A stretch of 64,000 nt of DNA from Paenibacillus flagellatus (lineage in GTDB: Bacteria; Bacillota; Bacilli; Paenibacillales; NBRC-103111), in the NCBI RefSeq assembly GCF_003217775.1, contig NZ_QJVJ01000002.1:186001-250000 (forward strand). The letters are read 5' to 3'. The notes below the pieces were generated by a model. The model made no database searches. It was given only the letters and a program-made list of their open reading frames with translations, and was not told where the DNA came from. The translations under genes were made by a program, and so were the position numbers. Numbering within the stretch: position 1 is the stretch's first letter; each line of letters opens with the position of its first letter. Shown in pieces: positions 18,385-26,683 of the stretch.

Positions 18385-18561
18385 ATGAACGAGACGCAGC
18401 TGAACGCTTATTTGCACGCGCTGGACGCTTGCTCGAGCCTGCTGACGGCGGAGACCGAGCCGGGGCTCGTCGACCGGATCGAGGAGATGAAGTGGATATT
18501 TCAGCGCTTGTACAAGCAGCCGTTGCCGGAAGCCGGATCGGAGACGCTTGCCGCCGACTGA
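18385..18561 (+). CDS. Small conserved-looking hypothetical protein (58 aa)
   Basis: A short acidic, helical protein beginning MNETQLNAYLHALDAC and containing VDRIEEMKWIFQRLYK. No membrane segment or signal is visible. The sequence is regular and amphipathic rather than random, and it ends just before a good promoter. The start is uncertain: ATG 18385 has only GGGGAA upstream, and ATG 18340 behind GGAAGG would add 15 residues. The family is not recognised. Confidence 0.5.
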   Translation: MNETQLNAYLHALDACSSLLTAETEPGLVDRIEEMKWIFQRLYKQPLPEAGSETLAAD

Positions 18562-18584
18562 GGCGGTTTTACCCATTTTTTCCC

Positions 18585-18613
18585 TTGCCGGTGCGGACGA
18601 AACCCTTTATAAT
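18585..18613 (+). promoter_or_regulatory. Sigma-A-type promoter of the ABC exporter gene
   Basis: TTGCCG and a perfect TATAAT are separated by 17 bp, 35 bp upstream of the exporter start codon. Confidence 0.65.
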
Positions 18614-18648
18614 TGGGCACTATATTCGACCGATGGGAGCAATAGGGC

Positions 18649-20379
18649 ATGTCCATAATCCGGCGTTTTTTTACGTATTACAAACCGCACCGCAAGCTGT
18701 TCCTGCTCGACTTCGGCAGCGCGTGCGTCGTCGCCGTGCTCGAGCTCGGTTTTCCGCTCGCGGTGCAATGGTTCGTCGACAAGCTGCTGCCGGATGGGGA
18801 CTGGAGCACGATCGCGCTGGCCGGCTCCGGCCTGCTGGCCCTGTACGTCGTCAGCACCGGCCTGCAGTTCGTCGTCAACTACTGGGGGCATAAGCTCGGC
18901 ATCAACATCGAGACGGACATGAGGCAGCAGCTGTTCCAGCACGTGCAGAAGCTGTCGTTCCGTTTTTTCGACAATACGAAAACCGGCTACTTGATGTCGA
19001 GAATGACGAACGATCTGTTCGACATCGGCGAAATGGCGCATCACGGTCCCGAAGATTTGTTCATCGCCTGCATGACGTTCGTCGCCTCGTTCGCGATCAT
19101 GCTCTCGATCAATGCGCCGCTCGCGCTCATTACGTTCGTCGCCGTACCGGTGCTCATCTGGCTCGTCGGCGCCTGCAACAAGCTGCTTCATGAAGCGGCG
19201 AACCGGATGTATGCGGAGATCGGGGAAGTGAACGCGCGCGTCGAGGACAGCATGTCCGGCATCCGCGTCGTGAAGTCGTTCACGAACGAAGCGTTCGAGA
19301 CGGAGAAGTTCAAGCGCGACAACGCCAGCTTCCGCAAGGCGAAGCTGCGGTCGTACTGGATCATCTCGTTCAGCTCGTCGGGCATCTACTTCCTGACGCG
19401 GATGTTCGCGCTGCTCGTCCTGATGTTCGGCGCCTGGTTCAGCTTCAACGGCAAGCTGACGTACGGCGAGCTGATCGGCTTTTTGCTGTACGTGAACCTG
19501 TTCTTCAAGCCGATCGAGAAAATCAACGCGCTGCTCGAAATGTATCCGAAAGGGATGGCCGGATTCAAACGGTTTACCGAGCTGCTCGATACGGCGATCG
19601 ACGTCGCCGACGCGCCGGACGCGATCGAAGCCGGACAGCTGCGCGGCGACATCGTGTTCCGCGACGTCACGTTCGGCTACGAGGGGCACGCGCAGGTGCT
19701 GAAGGGGATCGACCTGAAGGTGCGCGCGGGCGAGACGGTCGCCTTCGTCGGCCCGTCCGGAGCGGGGAAGACGACGCTGTGCAGCCTCATTCCGAGGTTC
19801 TACGACGTGGACGCGGGGTCGATCGAGATCGACGGGATCGATATTCGCCGGATGACGCAGCAGTCGCTGCGGCGCAACATCGGCATCGTACAGCAGGACG
19901 TGTTCCTGTTCACGGGGACGATTCGCGAAAATATCGCGTACGGGAGGCTGGACGCAACCGACGAGGAGATCCGCGACGCAGCCCGCCGGGCGCACCTCGA
20001 ATCGTTGATCGAGTCGCTGCCGCTCGGCCTCGAGACGCAGATCGGCGAACGCGGCGTCAAGCTGTCCGGCGGCCAGAAGCAGCGGCTCGCGATCGCCCGG
20101 ATGTTTTTGAAAAACCCGCCGATCCTCATTCTCGACGAAGCGACGTCGGCGCTCGATACCGAAACCGAAGCGGTCATCCAGCAGGCGCTCGAGGAGCTGG
20201 CCGAAAACCGGACGACGCTCGTCATCGCGCACCGGTTGGCGACGATCCGCCACGCCGACCGGGTCGTCGTCGTGACGGAGGACGGCATCGCCGAGCAGGG
20301 ACGCTACGAGGAGCTCGTCGAAAGGGGCGGCGTATTCGCCGGCCTGCACCGCGCCCAGTACGAATCGGTGCCGGGGTAA
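18649..20379 (+). CDS. ABC exporter, fused permease and ATPase (MsbA/LmrA-like)
   Basis: A 576-residue half-transporter. Six membrane helices occupy about residues 15-310, followed by the nucleotide-binding domain with Walker A GPSGAGKTT, signature LSGGQKQR, Walker B ILILDEATSALD and H-loop VIAHR. It should act as a homodimer, or with a partner, exporting a lipid, drug or peptide; the substrate cannot be told from sequence. All catalytic motifs are intact. ATG 18649 follows GGGAG and a strong promoter, so it is likely an independent transcription unit. It is unrelated to the sugar importers, whose permeases lack an ATPase domain. Confidence 0.92.
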   Translation: MSIIRRFFTYYKPHRKLFLLDFGSACVVAVLELGFPLAVQWFVDKLLPDGDWSTIALAGSGLLALYVVSTGLQFVVNYWGHKLGINIETDMRQQLFQHVQKLSFRFFDNTKTGYLMSRMTNDLFDIGEMAHHGPEDLFIACMTFVASFAIMLSINAPLALITFVAVPVLIWLVGACNKLLHEAANRMYAEIGEVNARVEDSMSGIRVVKSFTNEAFETEKFKRDNASFRKAKLRSYWIISFSSSGIYFLTRMFALLVLMFGAWFSFNGKLTYGELIGFLLYVNLFFKPIEKINALLEMYPKGMAGFKRFTELLDTAIDVADAPDAIEAGQLRGDIVFRDVTFGYEGHAQVLKGIDLKVRAGETVAFVGPSGAGKTTLCSLIPRFYDVDAGSIEIDGIDIRRMTQQSLRRNIGIVQQDVFLFTGTIRENIAYGRLDATDEEIRDAARRAHLESLIESLPLGLETQIGERGVKLSGGQKQRLAIARMFLKNPPILILDEATSALDTETEAVIQQALEELAENRTTLVIAHRLATIRHADRVVVVTEDGIAEQGRYEELVERGGVFAGLHRAQYESVPG

Positions 20380-20488
20380 GGCGGGCGACGAAGCGGAAAT
20401 TGCACATAATTTCCTGAAGGGCGGGAACAGTAAGACGGGACTTCGCGTTCGGTCCGACTAACCAACCTTCAAGGGAGATGAACGATCG

Positions 20489-21070
20489 ATGCCATTCGGC
20501 GCTCACGAAACGATGGAAGTGCACGAGATTTTGAACGAGAAGCTGAACCTGATCAACCATTTTTCGTTATATGCCCAGCAGGCGCAACATCCGGAGCTGC
20601 GGCAAATGATCGACCGTCATCTGCAGACGGCGATGCAGTCGTACGACCAGCTGGTCGGATATACGCACGATTACGGCGCGGCGGCGAACCGCCAGCAGCC
20701 TTACGGCATGCCGCAGGTCCGGCCGCAGCAGGTGCAGTACGGCCTGCACGAGCCGGCTCCGCTCGCGCCGGTCCAAGGACGATTCGACGACGTGCAGATT
20801 GCGAGCTCGATGCTGTCCTGTCATAAAAACTCGGCCAAAAACCATATGGCCGGCTCGCTCGAGTGCGCCGACCCGAACGTCCGGGAAATGCTCGTCAACG
20901 GCGCGATCGCCTGCGCCAACCAAGCGTACGAGGTGTTTCTGTTCATGAACCGGATGGGCGCCTACCAAGTGCCGACGATGCAGGATCATACGGCCAAAAC
21001 GTTTCTGCACACGTATCAGCCCGCTCAGTCCGGAACGGGGATGGGCATGGGGATGGGAACGCCGCAATAA
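20489..21070 (+). CDS. Spore coat protein, CotF-like
   Basis: A 193-residue protein with two helical halves (HETMEVHEILNEKLNLINHF and MLSCHKNSAKNHM...CANQAYEVFLFMNRMG) split by a Gln/Pro-rich linker. It ends in a Gly/Met-rich tail (GTGMGMGMGTPQ). This arrangement matches the coat F domain proteins of endospore formers, which sit in the spore coat. ATG 20489 has AAGGGAG upstream, and a strong terminator follows. It supports assignment of the window to a sporulating Firmicute. Confidence 0.8.
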   Translation: MPFGAHETMEVHEILNEKLNLINHFSLYAQQAQHPELRQMIDRHLQTAMQSYDQLVGYTHDYGAAANRQQPYGMPQVRPQQVQYGLHEPAPLAPVQGRFDDVQIASSMLSCHKNSAKNHMAGSLECADPNVREMLVNGAIACANQAYEVFLFMNRMGAYQVPTMQDHTAKTFLHTYQPAQSGTGMGMGMGTPQ

Positions 21071-21096
21071 TTCGGAAGGCGAAGGGCGGCCGAAAA

Positions 21097-21135
21097 GACA
21101 GGGGAACCTCCGCGGGTTCCGCTGTCTCTTTGGCG
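21097..21135 (+). terminator. Intrinsic terminator after the coat protein gene
   Basis: GACAGGGGAACC pairs with GGTTCCGCTGTC (one bulge) around a short loop, followed by TCTTTGGCGTTTCTT. Confidence 0.65.
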
Positions 21136-21192
21136 TTTCTTCGGCGATTCGAAGTCCCGGCGCTCGGGGACGACGATAAAAAAGCTTTCTTT

Positions 21193-21220
21193 TTGCAAAT
21201 AGCCGGCCTTATACTAAAAT
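21193..21220 (+). promoter_or_regulatory. Probable promoter of the YesMN-like pair
   Basis: TTGCAA and TAAAAT are spaced by 16 bp, 40 bp before the sensor kinase start codon. Confidence 0.4.
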
Positions 21221-21259
21221 GGCAGCGTTTTCACGACATTGGTTGGGAGGCGTTCGGTC

Positions 21260-23050
21260 ATGAAAGTCCGGTTCGGCTTCGCCGCGTTTTCATCCTTAAA
21301 AAACCGGCTGTTTCTCGCCTTTTTGCTGCTCATATTGCTGCCGTACGCGGTATTGCACTTCCGCAGCGTCAGTCAAATCGAGCGCTCGTTCGTGGAGCAA
21401 ATATCCCGGCAAAACACGCAGCAGCTCGAGCAGCTGAAGCTGTCGTTCGAAGATTTGCGCGGCACCGTCTTCCGGATCGCCGTCCGGCTCGAGCTGGACC
21501 CGGCCATCGCCGATCTGCTGAACGGCCGTTCGGCTTCCGGGACGGAAGAGCGCCGCAAGGAAATGGAAGCGCTCTGGAACGAAATCAAAAGCAAGACGCT
21601 TCCGTCGCCGTTCGTCTATTACTCGCTGATCGACCGGCAGAGCCGGGAATATGCGTCGTATGCGCCCGCCAAGCCGGCGGACTACGAAGCGCTGCTGGCG
21701 AGGCCCGAAATCGCGAGCCTGCGGAACGGCAAGTCGACCTACGTCTGGCTTCCGGACGACGCCACGTATTTGCGGCCGGAGGACAGCAGAAGCACGAGCC
21801 TGTTGACGCTGTATTCGCTGTTCAAGGACAGCGCCGGCAACGAAGCGGGCCTTATTCGCATCGGCATCGATTTTCAGGCGTGGCTGTCGTCCATGGCGAA
21901 AAGCTTCCCGATCACGCAAGACTTTTTCCTGCTGGACGGGCAAGGCCGGCTGCTCGGCGGGACGGGGGAGCGGGCGGACGCGTCGCGAATGTACGCCTTC
22001 CTGAGCGAAGACGATTTCGAGGCGGGCGAGCCGTACCGGGTCGAGGGCTCGTACCTGTACAACCGGATGCCGGTCCCGGCCATGAATTGGACGCTCGTCA
22101 GCCGATTCCCGCTCCACGTCATCTTCGGCGACATCGGGCAGGTGAAGCAGCGGATGGTGACGACGTTCCTGCTGTTCACGCTCGTCTTCGTCGCGATCAC
22201 GTTCGGCCTGCTTTCGCGGCTGACCCGGCCGCTGCGGCTGCTGCAGAAAAAAATGGCGGAGCTGACGAAGCATCAGCTGCTTACCCATCTGCCGACCGGG
22301 ACGTACAAAGGCGAAGTGCTCGCGCTCGCGCAGGCGTTCAACAAGATGGTCAACGACCTGCAGGCGCTCATGAGACGGCTGAAGGCGGAGGAGCGGCAGA
22401 AGGAGGCGGTCCGGTTCCAAATGCTGCTGTCGCAAATGAATCCGCACTTTTTGCTCAATACGCTGAATTTGGTGAAGTGGAACGCGATGGGCAAGGGCGA
22501 CGAGCAGACGGCCGGCATCTGCGTCTCGCTCGGCAAGCTGCTGGAGACGAGTCTGAACGAGGAGTCCGATCTCATCCATCTTCTCGAGGAGCGGGAGCTG
22601 ACCGAGGCGTACGTGTCGATTCAGGCGCTGCGCTACGAGCGGAGCTTCGAGATTCGCTGGGAATGCGACGAGCGGCTCGATTACGCGCTCGTGCCGAAGC
22701 TGAGCTTGCAGCCTCTCGTGGAAAACGCGATTTTGCACGGACTGTCGAATAAAAGCCGCGAAGGCGTCATTTGGATTCGCGCCTACACCGAAGGGGAGCG
22801 GTGCGTTCTCGAGGTGGAGGACAACGGGGTCGGCTGGAACCCGTCCTCGACTCCGAAGCCGGAGCGGAAACGGAAAAGCATCGGCCTTACCAATTTGAAG
22901 GAACGGCTCGAGCTTCTGTTCAAGCAGGAGGCGTCGATGGAAATCGTGTCGCCGGCCGGAGGCTCGCGGGTGCGTCTCGTCTTCCCGCTGCTCGTCGCCG
23001 CGCCGTACAACGAAAGGGGGACCGACGATGTGGAACGTGCTGCTCGTTGA
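21260..23050 (+). CDS. Sensor histidine kinase, YesM family
   Basis: A 596-residue membrane sensor. One helix near residues 14-33 and a second near 295-315 enclose an extracytoplasmic domain of about 260 residues. A HAMP linker, the His_kinase domain with H396 in QMNPHFLLNTL, and an ATPase domain with VENAILHG and DNGVGW follow. Kinases of this family usually sense extracellular sugars or glycan fragments and phosphorylate a YesN-type AraC response regulator (family knowledge). That partner overlaps the 3' end of this gene by 23 bp. ATG 21260 has GGGAGG upstream. The LplBC-type importer 1.8 kb downstream is the likely target. Confidence 0.9.
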   Translation: MKVRFGFAAFSSLKNRLFLAFLLLILLPYAVLHFRSVSQIERSFVEQISRQNTQQLEQLKLSFEDLRGTVFRIAVRLELDPAIADLLNGRSASGTEERRKEMEALWNEIKSKTLPSPFVYYSLIDRQSREYASYAPAKPADYEALLARPEIASLRNGKSTYVWLPDDATYLRPEDSRSTSLLTLYSLFKDSAGNEAGLIRIGIDFQAWLSSMAKSFPITQDFFLLDGQGRLLGGTGERADASRMYAFLSEDDFEAGEPYRVEGSYLYNRMPVPAMNWTLVSRFPLHVIFGDIGQVKQRMVTTFLLFTLVFVAITFGLLSRLTRPLRLLQKKMAELTKHQLLTHLPTGTYKGEVLALAQAFNKMVNDLQALMRRLKAEERQKEAVRFQMLLSQMNPHFLLNTLNLVKWNAMGKGDEQTAGICVSLGKLLETSLNEESDLIHLLEERELTEAYVSIQALRYERSFEIRWECDERLDYALVPKLSLQPLVENAILHGLSNKSREGVIWIRAYTEGERCVLEVEDNGVGWNPSSTPKPERKRKSIGLTNLKERLELLFKQEASMEIVSPAGGSRVRLVFPLLVAAPYNERGTDDVERAAR

Positions 23051-24521
23051 GGACGAAGCGTTCGTCCGCCGTTCGTTACGTCACATTATCCGATGGGAGG
23101 AAATGGGGTTTACGATCGCGGGCGAGGCGGAGGACGGGGAGGAGGCGCTCGCCATGATGAAGGACCTCCCGCCGGACGTCGTCATCTCGGACATCGTCAT
23201 GCCGGTCATGGACGGCGTCGAGCTGCTCAAGCGGGCGCGGGAGGAAGGGATCGAGTCCAGCTTCGTCATGCTTACGTGCATGAACGAATTCGAATACGCC
23301 CGGCAGGCGCTGGAATTCGGCGCTTCGGCGTACTTGCTGAAGCTGTCGATGAACGTGGAGTCGCTGCGCGAGACGCTGGCCAAGGTGGACCGGGAGCTCC
23401 GGCGCAGCTTGCGCATGAGGTCGCAGTCGTCCGCGCACGCGTTCCAGCCCATGTACCGCGAGGCTTGGCAGGCGATGCTCGCGGGCAACGCCGGATCGCC
23501 CGCATCTCCCGGAGCGCGGAGCTTCGAGGCGGCGGAGCCGTTCCCGACCGTCTGGATCGGCTCGTTCCTGCACGGGCCGGCGCGGTTCGCGCTGGACGAT
23601 TTCCTGGCGCTCGGCCTCGTGACGACGGGCTGCCGGACGGTCGTCCACGAATTCGTCCACTACGGCATGACGACGTTTTTCGTCTGGAATCCGATTTCCG
23701 TCCGTCCGATGGAGGAGGAGCGGGAGCATATCCCTTGGGCGGCCGCGTGCTCGCCGATTTCGGCCGGCCGGGAATGGGCCGCCGTATGGGCCCGCGTGGT
23801 GCGCGCGCTCGATCGGGCTTGGTACGAAGGGGGAACGGGGCCCGTCCCGGTTCCCTCCGCATCCGCCTCCACGGCGGCCCCGGCCGCCGATACCGCGGCG
23901 ATCGGGTGGAAGGCCGAGCGCGAATGGTTCCGCTGCTTCGAGCAGCGCAAGCTGGACGAATTCCGCGAGCGGCTGCGGCAGGCGTGGGACGCGATCGCGG
24001 ATCGCCGGCTGCCGATGGCGGCGGTGAAGGAGACGGCGCTGCGCATCGACCGGATGCTGTCCCGCATCGCGGGGGCGGATCATCCGGCGGAGGAGCAATG
24101 GGTCGCCTGCGTCAGCCATCGGGAGCTCGGCCTCCGGCTGCTCGCGAACGCCGAACGGTACGCCGAGCGGTGGGCCGCCGGCGGGCTGCCGCCTACCGGC
24201 CATCCCGAAATCGACAAGGCGCTCGACCATATTCACCGTCATTTCGACCGGGACGTGACGCTCAAGGGCGTCGCCGCCATGGTGGCGATGGACGAGACGT
24301 ACTTCAGCGGCCTGTTCAAGAAAAAGACGGGAGACACGCTCATTCATTACGTCCAAAAAGTGCGCATCGGCCATTCCAAAGGGCTGCTCGAGCAGACCGA
24401 GCTGCCGGTGGCGGAAATCGGGGAGCGGGTCGGCTTTCCGAACACGAACTACTTCATCAAAATTTTCAAGCGTTGGACCGGAACGACGCCGAACGAATAC
24501 CGGAACCGGCCGAACGGATAA
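23028..24521 (+). CDS. Response regulator with AraC DNA-binding domain, YesN family
   Basis: A 497-residue transcription factor. The receiver domain (1 to about 125) has the acidic pocket E8/D9 and phospho-acceptor D55 in VVISDIVMP. A central region of low conservation (about 140-390) is followed by a C-terminal AraC double helix-turn-helix (about 395-495), ending ERVGFPNTNYFIKIFKRWTG. It overlaps the kinase gene by 23 bp behind AAAGGGGG, so the two are coupled. By family, phosphorylation should drive activation of the neighbouring sugar importer operon. Confidence 0.92.
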   Translation: MWNVLLVEDEAFVRRSLRHIIRWEEMGFTIAGEAEDGEEALAMMKDLPPDVVISDIVMPVMDGVELLKRAREEGIESSFVMLTCMNEFEYARQALEFGASAYLLKLSMNVESLRETLAKVDRELRRSLRMRSQSSAHAFQPMYREAWQAMLAGNAGSPASPGARSFEAAEPFPTVWIGSFLHGPARFALDDFLALGLVTTGCRTVVHEFVHYGMTTFFVWNPISVRPMEEEREHIPWAAACSPISAGREWAAVWARVVRALDRAWYEGGTGPVPVPSASASTAAPAADTAAIGWKAEREWFRCFEQRKLDEFRERLRQAWDAIADRRLPMAAVKETALRIDRMLSRIAGADHPAEEQWVACVSHRELGLRLLANAERYAERWAAGGLPPTGHPEIDKALDHIHRHFDRDVTLKGVAAMVAMDETYFSGLFKKKTGDTLIHYVQKVRIGHSKGLLEQTELPVAEIGERVGFPNTNYFIKIFKRWTGTTPNEYRNRPNG

Positions 24522-24539
24522 CGGGAGCGAACGTTTTTT

Positions 24540-24567
24540 CCACCCCGACAGCATGCTGTCGGGGTGG
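24540..24567. repeat. Perfect 28-bp palindrome after the response regulator gene
   Basis: Each arm is 14 bp (CCACCCCGACAGCA and its complement), directly 18 bp after the stop codon. A TTTTTT run precedes it on the + strand instead of following it, so it is not a textbook terminator for the upstream gene. It may still end transcription or stabilise the mRNA 3' end. Confidence 0.5.
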
Positions 24568-24630
24568 TGGCGTAACAGGGGTCCGGCGCGCGAATGCCGC
24601 GTAAACGGGACGGTTGTTCGCATTCCAAAT

Positions 24631-24644
24631 AGTAAGCGCTTCCA
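24631..24644. promoter_or_regulatory. CcpA-like cre site before the LplBC importer operon
   Basis: AGTAAGCGCTTCCA agrees with 13 of 14 positions of the cre consensus TGWAARCGYTWNCW. It lies 157 bp before the first permease gene in an otherwise empty 279-bp gap, a suitable place for glucose repression. Confidence 0.5.
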
Positions 24645-24800
24645 ATTGCCGCGGCAAAAACGAATTTTGTTCCATCACTTCATCAAATCTGTTCCTTATT
24701 CCCGCCGTGCCCCCGTGCTATCGTATAGACAAGGAAGTCCGAGGGCGAAGACGGCACGCCGTCCCCGCCCCGAGAACGATCGAGGAAAGGATGTGGGACC

Positions 24801-25766
24801 ATGCCGTCCGAGCCGTTGGAAGCGAACCGCGCGTTCCCGCCCGCCGCCCGACCGGGGCTGCGGAGGCGGCTGAAGCCGCTGTGGGCGAACAAAGAATTTT
24901 ACTTGATGCTCGTGCCCGGCGTGCTGTATTACTTGGTCTACAAATACGTTCCGATGTACGGGGTCATCATCGCCTTCAAAGACTACGATATGCTGGAGGG
25001 CATTTTGCACAGTCCATGGGCCGACCCGTGGTATAAACATTTCATGCAGTTTTACGAATCGCCGTATTTTTCCCAACTGCTGACGAATACGTTTCTGATC
25101 AGCGTCTACAAGCTCGTCTTCGGGATGGCGCCGCCGATCGCGCTGGCGATTCTGCTGAACGAATGCCGCGTCCGCTGGTTCAAGACGCTCATCCAGACGT
25201 TAAGCTACATGCCGCATTTCTTGTCCTGGATTATCATCTACGGCATCCTGCTCATGTTCTTCTCCCAGGATTCCGGCATCGTCAACCGGTGGCTCGTGGA
25301 TGCGGGGTACGACGCGGTTCCGTTCCTGACGTCGACCGAATGGTTCCGCAGCGTGCTCGTCGGCTCGGAAATATGGCAAAACCTCGGCTGGGGCGCGATC
25401 ATCTACTTGGCCGCCATCGCCGGGATCGACCCGACGCTGTACGAGGCCGGCCGGGTGGACGGGGCGAGCCGGCTCCGCATGGTATGGCACATTACGCTGC
25501 CCGGCATCCGCCACGTCATCGTCCTGCTGCTCATTCTCCGGCTCGGCCATATGCTCGACGCGGGCTTCGAGCAAATATACGTCCTGTACAACGTCCACGT
25601 CTATCCGGTGGCGGACATTCTCGACACGTGGGTATTCCGGACGGGGCTCGAGCAGTGGAACTACAGCCTCGCCTCCGCCGTCGGCCTGTTCAAATCGGCG
25701 ATCGGCCTCGTGCTCGTCTACTTCTCGAACCAGCTCGCCAAACGATGGGGGGAGAGCATATGGTAA
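24801..25766 (+). CDS. ABC transporter permease, LplB type
   Basis: A 321-residue membrane subunit of a polysaccharide or oligosaccharide importer. A cytoplasmic N-terminus of about 30 residues is followed by FYLMLVPGVLYYLVYKYVPM, a hallmark start of LplB proteins. Six helices follow. The EAA loop reads YEAGRVDGASRLRMVW. ATG 24801 lies 9 bases behind GAAAGGATG. The next permease overlaps its 3' end by 7 bp. Together with the lipoprotein at 26684 this makes a complete LplABC-like system without its own ATPase. Confidence 0.92.
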   Translation: MPSEPLEANRAFPPAARPGLRRRLKPLWANKEFYLMLVPGVLYYLVYKYVPMYGVIIAFKDYDMLEGILHSPWADPWYKHFMQFYESPYFSQLLTNTFLISVYKLVFGMAPPIALAILLNECRVRWFKTLIQTLSYMPHFLSWIIIYGILLMFFSQDSGIVNRWLVDAGYDAVPFLTSTEWFRSVLVGSEIWQNLGWGAIIYLAAIAGIDPTLYEAGRVDGASRLRMVWHITLPGIRHVIVLLLILRLGHMLDAGFEQIYVLYNVHVYPVADILDTWVFRTGLEQWNYSLASAVGLFKSAIGLVLVYFSNQLAKRWGESIW

Positions 25767-26620
25767 GCAACGCCGGCGACAAACTATTCGGTGCGTTCAC
25801 GTACGCCGTGCTGGCGCTCGTCGGTCTCGTCGCGGTCGTCCCGCTGCTGTACGTCTTCTCCGTCTCGCTGACGCCGTTCGCGGAAGTGCTCAAGCACGGC
25901 GGGTACGTGCTGCTGCCGAAGGAGCTGACGTTCAACGCCTACAAAAAGCTGATCAGCACGTCCGGCATTCCGCGGTCGCTCGGCGTTACGGTGTTCCTGA
26001 CGGTCGTCGGCACGGCGATCAATCTCGTCCTGACGACGCTGACCGCCTATCCGCTCAGCCGGAAGCAGCTTCCGGGGCGCAGCGCGTTTCTGTTCATGGT
26101 CGTGTTCACGCTGCTGTTCAGCGGCGGCATTATCCCGACGTACTTGATCGTCAAGGCGACGGGCCTGATCGACAGCTTATGGGCGCTCATCCTGCCGACG
26201 GCGATATCGAGCTTTAACGTGCTGATCATGAAAAGCTTTTTCGAGCAGCTGCCCGAGGAGCTGTTCGAATCGGCGCGGATCGACGGCGCCCGGGAATTCC
26301 GCATCTTGTTCCGGCTGACGGCGCCGCTTTCTCTACCCGTCATGATTACGGTCGGCCTGTTCTACGCGGTGGGGCACTGGAATTCGTTTTTCAGCGCGAT
26401 CATGTACGTGACGGACCGGTCGCTGTTCCCGCTGCAGGTCGTCGTCCGCGAAATTTTGATTTTGACGCAGCAGCCGCTCGAAAACGCGGAGGATCAAGTG
26501 CCGACCGTCACGATGCAGATGGCGGCGATCGTGTTCGCAAGCGTGCCGATTTTGGCCGTCTATCCGTTTTTGCAAAAGCATTTCACCAAGGGCATGCTGC
26601 TCGGTTCCATCAAAGGTTGA
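25760..26620 (+). CDS. ABC transporter permease, LplC type
   Basis: A 286-residue partner of the preceding permease. The EAA loop is ELFESARIDGAREFRILF and the C-terminus is KGMLLGSIKG. It is closely similar in layout to the truncated permease at the left edge of the window, so two LplC systems are encoded here. Start ATG 25760 overlaps the stop of the LplB-type gene, behind GGGGGGAGA. Confidence 0.92.
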   Translation: MVSNAGDKLFGAFTYAVLALVGLVAVVPLLYVFSVSLTPFAEVLKHGGYVLLPKELTFNAYKKLISTSGIPRSLGVTVFLTVVGTAINLVLTTLTAYPLSRKQLPGRSAFLFMVVFTLLFSGGIIPTYLIVKATGLIDSLWALILPTAISSFNVLIMKSFFEQLPEELFESARIDGAREFRILFRLTAPLSLPVMITVGLFYAVGHWNSFFSAIMYVTDRSLFPLQVVVREILILTQQPLENAEDQVPTVTMQMAAIVFASVPILAVYPFLQKHFTKGMLLGSIKG

Positions 26621-26683
26621 ACGTCCGGCTTATCCGCCGGCTTCAATAACCGTAACGATTCGAGAAGAAGGGTGGGGTTGCGT

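Noticed and set aside
21193-21215. TTGCAA with TATACT as promoter
   Set aside because: The spacer is only 11 bp; TAAAAT five bases further gives a workable 16 bp.
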